Below are positions 7,845 to 13,316 of a DNA stretch of 13,316 bases, piece by piece. Below the pieces are notes generated by a model. It searched no databases and was not told the DNA's origin. It was given only the letters and a program-made list of their open reading frames with translations. Positions within the stretch are counted from its first letter, which is position 1; each line of letters begins with the position of its first letter. The DNA is from an uncultured Chryseolinea sp. Its GTDB lineage: Bacteria; Bacteroidota; Bacteroidia; Cytophagales; Cyclobacteriaceae. A program made the position numbers and the translations under genes. The stretch spans positions 1 through 13,316 of the forward strand of contig CAMLER010000064.1 of assembly GCA_946478915.1 (NCBI GenBank), in the 5' to 3' direction.

Positions 7845-9164
7845 TCAGCTCAGGGCTGCCTTATAAGCTTTTATGGCGCGCTCTCTTGCTAGCTTATGGT
7901 CAACAATTGGCTCGGGATATTCGGACGTGTTTGTCTCCGGTACCCATTTATTTATATAGTCGTTGTTAGGATCAAATTTTTCTGTTTGAAGTTGCGGATT
8001 AAACACCCGAAAATAAGGCGCTGCATCCGAACCTGACCCTGCAGCCCACTGCCACCCTCCGTTGTTTGATGCTAAATCATAATCGAGCAATTTTTTTGCA
8101 AAATATGCCTCACCCCATCTCCAGTCGATGAGGAGATGTTTGGTAAGAAAACTGGCTGTTATCATCCGCACCCTATTATGCATAAATCCTGTCTGATTCA
8201 ATTCGCGCATTCCGGCATCTACAATCGGATACCCGGTATTACCCTCACACCATGCCTTAAATTCTTTAACATCATTTCTCCACTCAATTCTGTCATATTC
8301 TGACTTAAAAGAATTCGTTACTACTTGCGGGAAATGCCAAAGGATCATTTGGTAGAATTCCCGCCATATCAACTCGTTTAACCAGGTTTCATTTTTCTTG
8401 AACGCAATTTGGAAAAGCTTTCGAATGCTCACGGTGCCGAAACGGATGTGTGCGCTTAGCCTGGACGTTCCTTTAATTGATGGAAAATCTCTTTGGTTGT
8501 GATATTTCTCAATGATTGAAATTGGGATACTTCGCTCTGGGAATTGAGCGCTTGTCTGTTGAAACCCGATGTCCTCCAAAGAAGGAATCGGCAAGGGTGG
8601 TACCTTCAACAGGTTATGCTGGTACTCTTCGACAACATAACTTTTTGAGTGGACTTGTTTGAATATTTGTTTCCACTTCCTGCTATACGGAGTAAATACA
8701 GTATAAGGTGATCCGTCAGCTTTTAGCACCTCGGTGGGTTCTAAAATTACATGATCTTTAAAAGTTTTAAATCCGATCCCGCGCGACTCGAGGTTCGTTG
8801 CGATTGCCTGATCGCGTGTTCGCGCATACGGCTCATAATCACGATTTGTATAAACGGCAGACGGATTTAGTTTCTCAAAAATCTCAACTGGATTGCCATG
8901 CAGGATCAACAGCGAGCTCTTTAGCTGTTCAAGTTGTCCTTTCAGTGCGCCAACAGCTTGATGAATAAATTCAATGCGAGCATCTTTTTTGTCTTCTAAA
9001 AAATCCAGTATCTCCGTATCAAAAATAAATAAGGGAAGAACGGTGCTGTTTTCTTTTAAGGCAAAATAAAGAGCTGCGTTGTCCTGCAACCGTATATCCC
9101 TACGCAACCAACAAATTGTTGAGTTGCTGTTAACAATTTCAGAGATTTCAACTGGATCACCCAC
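7845..9164 (-). CDS. phr: Deoxyribodipyrimidine photolyase, class I
   Basis: Flavin enzyme that uses blue light to split cyclobutane pyrimidine dimers. From the GTG at 9162-9164 it is 439 residues. The N-terminal antenna domain starts with WLRRDIRLQDNAAL (19-32). The FAD-binding domain includes GTSRLSAHIRFG (232-243) and ELIWREFYQM (264-273). Both class I photolyase signatures are there: TGYPIVDAGMREL (310-322) and the NRVRM...TKHLLIDWR stretch (330-349). The DYDLASNNGGWQW segment (361-373) and FNP (388-390) follow. Several Trp residues suit the electron-transfer chain. No ATG exists near the natural start; the only upstream ATG (9293) lies deep inside idi and would add 43 residues read from idi in another frame. 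GTG 9164, 11 bases after the idi stop, is the best choice, with a rare ATT start at 9137 possible. Last gene of the sigma-crtI-crtB-idi-phr operon. A cryptochrome-like signalling role cannot be excluded. Confidence 0.9.
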   Translation of the reverse strand: MGDPVEISEIVNSNSTICWLRRDIRLQDNAALYFALKENSTVLPLFIFDTEILDFLEDKKDARIEFIHQAVGALKGQLEQLKSSLLILHGNPVEIFEKLNPSAVYTNRDYEPYARTRDQAIATNLESRGIGFKTFKDHVILEPTEVLKADGSPYTVFTPYSRKWKQIFKQVHSKSYVVEEYQHNLLKVPPLPIPSLEDIGFQQTSAQFPERSIPISIIEKYHNQRDFPSIKGTSRLSAHIRFGTVSIRKLFQIAFKKNETWLNELIWREFYQMILWHFPQVVTNSFKSEYDRIEWRNDVKEFKAWCEGNTGYPIVDAGMRELNQTGFMHNRVRMITASFLTKHLLIDWRWGEAYFAKKLLDYDLASNNGGWQWAAGSGSDAAPYFRVFNPQLQTEKFDPNNDYINKWVPETNTSEYPEPIVDHKLARERAIKAYKAALS

Positions 9165-9175
9165 GACATTAACGG

Positions 9176-9691
9176 TCAGGCTAGGATCTGCTTTAAATGG
9201 GGGTGGTTCATGATAAGCCTGAACCAAACAGTATACTTTTCTGGATGTACCTCCATATCGGTGCGAAGGTCTTCTATGCCAACAAATTTCCAATCTTCAA
9301 CTTCATCCATGTTAATAACAGGCACTCCATCGAATACTCCTGTAAACACGTGATCCATTTCGTGTTCGATCAAATTATTGTCGAGGTGAGATTTATAGAG
9401 AAATTTATAAACAAAGTCCGGTTTAAGATCAATTCCCATTTCATACTTCAATCTTGAGCTAGCTGCTTCAGCGGTGGATTCGTTTGGCTTTGGATGGCTG
9501 CAACACGAATTTGTCCAGAGTCCACCGCTATGATATTTTTGAGCAGACCTTTTCTGCAGCAACAGTTCTCCTTTCGAGTTAAAGATCATAATGGAAAATG
9601 CACGATGAAGGACACCTTTGTGATGTGCCTCCAGTTTATCCATGGCGCCGACAACGTTGTCCAACTCATCCACCAAAATTACTTGTTCCAT
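9176..9691 (-). CDS. idi: Isopentenyl-diphosphate isomerase, type I
   Basis: Cytoplasmic Nudix-fold enzyme that interconverts isopentenyl and dimethylallyl diphosphate, balancing precursors for the carotenoid genes around it. The 171-residue length fits the family. The catalytic cysteine motif TNSCCSHP is at 60-67, with Cys64 matching the active-site Cys of the E. coli enzyme. Metal-binding histidines include His24, His29 and His66. A Nudix-like helix (ESTAEAASSRLKYEMG) is at 71-86, and the second active-site motif EHEMDHVF at 109-116 carries the catalytic Glu111. The ATG at 9691 directly follows the TGA of crtB with no base between, so translation is probably coupled. Unlike the flavin-dependent type II isomerase, this form needs only divalent metal. 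Confidence 0.95.
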   Translation of the reverse strand: MEQVILVDELDNVVGAMDKLEAHHKGVLHRAFSIMIFNSKGELLLQKRSAQKYHSGGLWTNSCCSHPKPNESTAEAASSRLKYEMGIDLKPDFVYKFLYKSHLDNNLIEHEMDHVFTGVFDGVPVINMDEVEDWKFVGIEDLRTDMEVHPEKYTVWFRLIMNHPHLKQILA

Positions 9692-10528
9692 TCAGATTAA
9701 ATTTAGTTGATGCTTCAGGAATGAATAAGCAAGCAATCTTGCTTTGCCGGCGTTCGGAACCCGGATTCGGCGATGTAAAATTACCTCGGGCGATACCTTT
9801 TTTATTTTATTGAAAAGTGACCGATAGTATACATAGCTTGCAAAAACGCCAAGCCTTGATGAATGCGGCAGCGCTTTGATTCCCCTTAATGCCTCATCAA
9901 AATCTTGTTCTATGCTTTTTTCAACGTCCTGTTTACTGCTAACGTTCCAATGATCCAACTTAATGGTAGGGAAATAATTCCGACCAAGGTCCAGGTAGTC
10001 ACTTTTAAGATCGCGAAGAAAGTTAACCTTCTGAAAAGCCGAACCAAGCTTGCGCGCAGAATAAGACAGGTCTTCGAAAAGCTTGTCATTTCCCTCGCAG
10101 AAAACTCTAAGACACATCAAACCAACTGCTTCTGCTGAACCCCCGATATAATTTTTGATTTCTGTTGTGTCGTACTCTTTCTTGTACAGATCCATTTCCA
10201 TGCTTCGCAAAAATTCTGCGACCAGATCTTTTTCAATTTTAAAAGCATTGACTGTCAATTGAAAACTCTGAAGAATAGGATTGAGGCTAATCCTTTCGTC
10301 AATCGCCCGATAGGTATCTGTTTTAAAGCGCTCAAGCAGTACGGTCTGATCAAATCCGTGAAAAGTATCTACGATTTCATCTGCAAGTCTCACGAATCCG
10401 TAGATGGCGCAGATTGGCGCACGAAATCGGCCGTCTAAACAGGTTACTCCCATGGAAAATGATGTGCTGTACAAGTTTGTAGTTATTCTACTGCAGCGGT
10501 TTGACAATTGATTGTATAACTCGATCAT
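9692..10528 (-). CDS. crtB: Phytoene synthase
   Basis: Squalene/phytoene synthase family enzyme that condenses two geranylgeranyl diphosphates head to head into phytoene, the first committed step to carotenoids. The 278-residue protein has both aspartate-rich motifs that bind the Mg-diphosphate: DEIVD at 50-54 after IYGFVRLA, and DLKSD at 173-177 inside the NFLRDL...LGRNYFP stretch (169-187). The GGSAEAVGLM segment (129-138) is also typical. It lies 8 bases after crtI and abuts idi. No GGPP synthase (crtE) gene is in the window, so the substrate must come from a gene elsewhere. The HpnC/HpnD and squalene synthase paralogues of this family are less likely given the crtI partner. Confidence 0.94.
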   Translation of the reverse strand: MIELYNQLSNRCSRITTNLYSTSFSMGVTCLDGRFRAPICAIYGFVRLADEIVDTFHGFDQTVLLERFKTDTYRAIDERISLNPILQSFQLTVNAFKIEKDLVAEFLRSMEMDLYKKEYDTTEIKNYIGGSAEAVGLMCLRVFCEGNDKLFEDLSYSARKLGSAFQKVNFLRDLKSDYLDLGRNYFPTIKLDHWNVSSKQDVEKSIEQDFDEALRGIKALPHSSRLGVFASYVYYRSLFNKIKKVSPEVILHRRIRVPNAGKARLLAYSFLKHQLNLI

Positions 10529-10536
10529 AGATGACG

Positions 10537-12012
10537 CTATTTTTTATTATGACGTCGAATTAGTTCTTTTGCCACTACCTCTCCGGAAATTAATGCGGGA
10601 GGTACTCCAGGTCCCGGTACAGTTAAATGTCCCGTATAAAAAAGATTCTTCACCTTTTTGCTCACAATAGAAGGCCTTAGGTTAGCCGTCTGCCGCAAAG
10701 TGTTTGCTAATCCATAAGCATTGCCTTTGTATGCATTATAATCCGAAATAAAATCTTTGTGCGCATAACTTCTCTTGAATACAATGTGCGGGCGAATGCT
10801 TTCTCCGGTGAGATTTTCCAGCCTATTAATCACCTCGTCGAAATACTTGGTCCTTATCTTTTCATTGTCTTCAAGCCCCGTGGCTACAGGTATTAATATA
10901 AGAATATTTTCGTTGCCGGGGGGAGCAACAGTTGCATCTGATTTTGAGGTGCAGGATACATAAAACTGTGGCGCCGTTGGCCACTGCGGATTGTCGTAGA
11001 TTTCCGAAGCATGCTTCTTAAAATCTTCGTCAAAGAAGAGTGTATGATGGAGGAGATTTTTGATCTGTTTGTTTATTCCGAGATAAAAGATGAGAGACGA
11101 TGGAGCCATTACGCGCTTATTCCAATATGCATCTGAATATCTCCTCATCGCCGATGGCAGTAACTCTTGCTCTACGTGTTGATAGTCCGCTGACGCGACC
11201 ACATAGTCAAATAAACGAGGTTTATCGTTAACGACACAGCCTGTAATGACACTGGATTGTACGGTCAGGCTGTCGACGTTAGAATTATATTCAAACTTTA
11301 CTCCCAATGATTCAGCGAGTGATACCAACGCATCGACTACTGTAAACATTCCGCTATTAGGGTACCAGGTTCCAAGTACCATGTCAGCATAATTCATCAA
11401 GGTATATAGTGCGGGAGTTTTTTCCGGAGTGGAGCCCAGAAAAAGCACCGGAAACTGCAACAATTGAACGAGTCGAGGGGACTTAAATCGTTTATTAATA
11501 TAGGAGGATAGGGATTCGAGCAGGTGAAGGTTCCATGAATTTTTTAGGACAACCGGTTTGAGCAATTCGGTTAAAGCAAGACCTGGCTGATAAACCAGGT
11601 CTTGAATTCCGACGATATATTTTCGTTTTGCTTCTTCTAAGAATAAATTAAGAACCTTTGCGCTCCCTGGCTCCATTCGCTCGAAAAGTGCATATAGTTG
11701 CTCAAGGTCCGACGGTAAATCCAGGAAGTCATCTTTGCCAAAAACAACTCTGTACGATGGATTAAGCCGTTGCAGTGAATAGTAATCGGCTGATGACTTG
11801 CCGAAATGAGCAAAAAATCGATCGAAAACATCTGGCATCCAATACCAGCTGGGTCCCATATCAAAGGTAAATCCTGCGGCACTGAATTTTCGCGCACGCC
11901 CTCCAGCGATACTATTTTTTTCGAGAACGGTAACCTTAAAACCTTCCTTGGCCAGAAAGCATGCCGCTGATAATCCGGAAAAGCCAGAACCAATAACTGC
12001 AACATGCGCCAT
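10537..12012 (-). CDS. crtI: Phytoene desaturase (CrtI)
   Basis: FAD-dependent desaturase that converts colourless phytoene to red lycopene by successive desaturations. The 491-residue protein begins with the dinucleotide-binding motif GSGFSG (8-13), followed by a Glu that ends the beta-alpha-beta unit and the AGGRA element (36-40). The C-terminal carotenoid-oxidase signature GHLTVPGPGVPPALISG is at 461-477. Length and both ends are as expected for bacterial CrtI. The start ATG (12012) lies 23 bases after the sigma factor stop codon, and crtB follows 8 bases downstream, so it is the first enzyme gene of the operon. The number of desaturation steps cannot be read from the sequence; a lycopene-forming enzyme is inferred because a lycopene cyclase and CrtZ lie nearby. 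Confidence 0.95.
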   Translation of the reverse strand: MAHVAVIGSGFSGLSAACFLAKEGFKVTVLEKNSIAGGRARKFSAAGFTFDMGPSWYWMPDVFDRFFAHFGKSSADYYSLQRLNPSYRVVFGKDDFLDLPSDLEQLYALFERMEPGSAKVLNLFLEEAKRKYIVGIQDLVYQPGLALTELLKPVVLKNSWNLHLLESLSSYINKRFKSPRLVQLLQFPVLFLGSTPEKTPALYTLMNYADMVLGTWYPNSGMFTVVDALVSLAESLGVKFEYNSNVDSLTVQSSVITGCVVNDKPRLFDYVVASADYQHVEQELLPSAMRRYSDAYWNKRVMAPSSLIFYLGINKQIKNLLHHTLFFDEDFKKHASEIYDNPQWPTAPQFYVSCTSKSDATVAPPGNENILILIPVATGLEDNEKIRTKYFDEVINRLENLTGESIRPHIVFKRSYAHKDFISDYNAYKGNAYGLANTLRQTANLRPSIVSKKVKNLFYTGHLTVPGPGVPPALISGEVVAKELIRRHNKK

Positions 12013-12035
12013 CCAACGAAGTTATGCGGGTGTTC

Positions 12036-12536
12036 TCAATATCCCTGCAGACGCTTTTGGATTTCCTTCCGGGCGTGAAAAATTCTGTTTTTCACCGTGC
12101 CGATCGGAATGCGAAGATGTTCCGCAATTTCATGGTACTTGTAACCTGTCGTATGCATCTTGAAAGGTGTAAGCAACTCTTCTTTGATGTTGTTTACATT
12201 CTTCCATATTTCCTTAAACTCGAGACTCTCCTGAGGGCGGTTGAAAGTGTGTTCTTCTTCAACGTTCAGGAAATACAAATCCTTCGTTGTATCGTTCGAA
12301 GTTTTTGCACGCTGATTTTTCCTGTAGTTGTTTATAAAGGTGTTTCTCATAATGGTGAAGAGCCATCCTTTCAGGTTAGTATCCTGGCGAAACTTGTCAC
12401 GATATGTCAGTGCCTTAAGAATTGTGTCTTGAACAAGATCTAGCGATTCATCCTTATCATGGGTAAACCTTCTTGTAAAAGTTTGTAAGGTGCCTCTTAG
12501 GCCAGCAATCTGATGAGTAAATTCTATCGCAGTCAT
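12036..12536 (-). CDS. ECF-type RNA polymerase sigma factor
   Basis: A 166-residue sigma factor of the extracytoplasmic-function (sigma-70 group 4) type. Region 2 spans about residues 12-76, with DLVQDTILKAL (33-43) and the GWLFTIMRNTFINNYRK stretch for core binding and -10 recognition. Region 4 spans about 110-163, with the helix-turn-helix YHEIAEHLRIPIGTVKNRI for -35 recognition. No anti-sigma factor gene sits beside it. Instead a B12-binding regulator lies upstream and carotenoid genes follow on the same transcript, so control is probably transcriptional, through the promoter and inverted repeats at 12556-12652. In Streptomyces the light-induced ECF factor LitS pairs with LitR in the same way, and CarQ plays a comparable part in Myxococcus; that this protein does likewise is inference. 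Expected targets are its own operon and the crtZ-crtY pair. Confidence 0.92.
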   Translation of the reverse strand: MTAIEFTHQIAGLRGTLQTFTRRFTHDKDESLDLVQDTILKALTYRDKFRQDTNLKGWLFTIMRNTFINNYRKNQRAKTSNDTTKDLYFLNVEEEHTFNRPQESLEFKEIWKNVNNIKEELLTPFKMHTTGYKYHEIAEHLRIPIGTVKNRIFHARKEIQKRLQGY

Positions 12537-12555
12537 GGGTCAGTTGGTTTAAAAA

Positions 12556-12585
12556 TGTTTAATCATATTCGCATATCGTTAAACA
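12556..12585. promoter_or_regulatory. Inverted repeat, putative operator 1
   Basis: TGTTTAA (12556-12562) and TTAAACA (12579-12585) form a 7-bp inverted repeat with a 16-base spacer; inner ATAT/ATAT (12565-12568, 12573-12576) extends the symmetry. The right half overlaps the -7 box of the promoter at 12584-12591 by two bases and covers the expected transcription start; the left half lies in the leader of the sigma factor gene. A bound dimer would block initiation. The likely ligand is the B12-binding regulator encoded next door; this is inference from position. Confidence 0.55.
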
Positions 12586-12614
12586 AATATAGTGCTTAAC
12601 CAAACTGAAGCAAT
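12584..12614 (-). promoter_or_regulatory. Sigma-A type promoter of sigma-crtIB-idi-phr
   Basis: Read on the minus strand, TATATTTG (12591-12584) matches the Bacteroidota -7 consensus TAnnTTTG in every fixed position, and ATTG (12614-12611) supplies the -33 TTG, 19 bases upstream. Transcription should start near 12577-12580, giving a leader of about 40 bases before the sigma factor ATG at 12536. It would drive the whole five-gene operon. Confidence 0.6.
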
Positions 12615-12616
12615 GG

Positions 12617-12652
12617 TTTTGTTTGACTTTTTTATTAAAAAGTTAAACAAAA
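12617..12652. promoter_or_regulatory. 36-bp near-perfect palindrome, putative operator 2
   Basis: Arms of 16 bases (12617-12632 and 12637-12652) are complementary with a single mismatch around a 4-base centre TATT. The core TGTTTGA (12620-12626) and TTAAACA (12643-12649) has the same 16-base spacer as the repeat at 12556-12585, and the two centres are 64 bp apart, about six helical turns. It begins two bases upstream of the -33 box. It could instead form an RNA hairpin after the regulator gene, but neither strand has a following T-tract and the stem is A/T-rich, so a protein-binding site is preferred. Confidence 0.55.
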
Positions 12653-12703
12653 AAGTCGGCCCATTTTTTTAACCGATTGAAATTCAGTGAATTGAATGGA
12701 AGG

Positions 12704-13316
12704 CTAAATGAATTTGGTCAATTCCAGGGCTGTGGAAAAAGTTTGAACATTTTTTAATCTGGAACCGCCAAATTTCTGCACTTGATAGCCAGAAACAAGG
12801 ATTTTTGTATTGCCAAAGTCCAAAGAAAGCTGTTCCAGGTACTTTTCGATGGGTAAATGAGGCTTGGAGGTAATTGTGGTCACCATGTACTCAGGTTGAT
12901 GCACTTTATACACACTAACCAAATCATCATGTGGCACATTTTGCCCAAGATAGTAGCTTCGATACCCTGCTTTGCGAATCAAAAAATGATAGAATAACAA
13001 CCCGAGTTCATGCAACTCACCTTCCGGCAGAAAAATTACTATTTTCTTCGCCGTCTTCGGGGGGATCGGTAAGCCATCAATAGCGACAATAATTTTTTGT
13101 CGAATTAAGTTGGAGATAAAATGTTCATGCGCGGGCGTAATGTTTTGTGTCTGCCAAAGGATCCCAATTTTTTCCAAAAAGGGATAAATAATTTCTGTTA
13201 CTGTTTGTTCAAACCCAAAACGCAGGATCAAATTGTTTAAAATCTTTTCAAAAAGCTCCTCCTCCATATCAAGCATCGCGATAACCATTTGATCGATATG
13301 GACGCCTTTGTCGTTC
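12704..13316 (-). CDS. carH: B12-binding CarH/LitR-type regulator, 3' part
   Basis: The C-terminal sensor half of an adenosylcobalamin-dependent MerR-type photoreceptor. The frame is open through the right edge of the window; the in-frame ATG at 13288 falls inside the cap domain and is not the real start, so the N-terminal helix-turn-helix lies outside. Visible parts are a four-helix cap domain with the Wx9EH motif that packs on the upper face of the cofactor (Trp codon 13154-13156, Glu-His 13121-13126), then a Rossmann-like B12-binding domain with ExHxxG (13001-13018) supplying the lower-axial His. In characterised CarH proteins the dark cofactor-bound form is a tetramer that represses carotenoid genes, and light breaks the Co-C bond and releases DNA. 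It lies 167 bases upstream of the sigma factor gene on the same strand, separated by a promoter and two inverted repeats. Without the N-terminus the MerR assignment is inferred from this context and the motif pair. Confidence 0.88.
   Translation of the reverse strand, partial: NDKGVHIDQMVIAMLDMEEELFEKILNNLILRFGFEQTVTEIIYPFLEKIGILWQTQNITPAHEHFISNLIRQKIIVAIDGLPIPPKTAKKIVIFLPEGELHELGLLFYHFLIRKAGYRSYYLGQNVPHDDLVSVYKVHQPEYMVTTITSKPHLPIEKYLEQLSLDFGNTKILVSGYQVQKFGGSRLKNVQTFSTALELTKFI

Noticed and set aside
7839..7870. Terminator between the convergent cytochrome and photolyase genes
   Set aside because: Only 3 bases separate the stop codons and no GC-rich stem with a T-tract is visible; the transcripts probably end inside the opposite gene or by Rho.
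9494..9813. Plus-strand open frames over idi and crtB (and similar long frames opposite the PSD1, DUF1501 and cytochrome genes)
   Set aside because: They lie wholly opposite genes with clear family motifs, show no recognisable domains, and are shadows of those genes.
12617..12657. Palindrome region as an intrinsic terminator for the B12 regulator, including an alternative pairing of GACTTTTTT with AAAAAAGTC
   Set aside because: The stem is almost all A/T, no T-tract follows it on the minus strand, and the same half-sites recur with identical spacing around the promoter, favouring a protein-binding site.
13286..13288. ATG at 13288 as the start of a complete 194-residue B12-binding protein
   Set aside because: The frame stays open to the edge of the window, and the residues before this ATG read smoothly into the cap domain, so the gene is cut by the window edge.

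Overview
The window looks like chromosomal DNA of a pigmented member of the Bacteroidota, most likely a Cytophagales-type bacterium. The grounds are the fused CrtYc/CrtYd-type lycopene cyclase, weak Shine-Dalgarno sequences, a textbook Bacteroidota primary-sigma promoter (TTG-N19-TAnnTTTG) and the gene families present. The placement rests on gene content only and cannot be narrowed to a genus.

Layout from left to right. Positions 1-229 carry no gene I can support. A small lysine-rich protein (230-520, +) ends at a hairpin that also lies at the tail of the minus-strand pair crtZ-crtY (1775 to 583). Divergent from that pair is a plus-strand three-gene unit (1923-7841): a lipoprotein with cytochrome/DUF1549/DUF1553 domains (PSD1 type), a Tat-exported DUF1501 protein, and a membrane-anchored c-type cytochrome with LRR-like, chitobiase-like and discoidin-like parts. 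It meets the next minus-strand unit tail to tail with only 3 bases between the stop codons. That unit is a tight operon read right to left: ECF sigma factor (12536-12036), crtI, crtB, idi and a class I DNA photolyase (ending at 7845). At the right edge, on the same strand, lies the 3' part of an adenosylcobalamin-binding CarH/LitR-type regulator. Its N-terminal DNA-binding domain would lie beyond the window.

How the genes fit together. Idi, CrtB, CrtI, CrtY and CrtZ cover IPP/DMAPP balancing, phytoene, lycopene, beta-carotene and zeaxanthin; a GGPP synthase is not in the window. Photolyase adds repair of UV damage using blue light. The B12-binding regulator keeps the cobalamin-sensing residues (Wx9EH and ExHxxG), so the cluster reads as a light-induced photoprotection regulon: dark repressor, then ECF sigma factor, then pigment and repair genes. 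This resembles the litR/litS logic of Streptomyces and the B12 repressors of Thermus and Myxococcus.

The strongest unlisted signal is in the 167-bp gap between regulator and sigma factor. Two inverted repeats with the same geometry, TGTTTRA-N16-TTAAACA, have centres 64 bp apart and bracket a consensus promoter: one overlaps the -7 box and presumed start site, the other abuts the -33 box. This is a candidate two-site operator for the B12 photoreceptor. The crtZ-crtY promoter region lacks the motif, so if these genes belong to the regulon they are probably reached through the sigma factor. The PSD1/DUF1501/cytochrome unit lies in opposite orientation between the two halves of the carotenoid cluster; its function is unknown.
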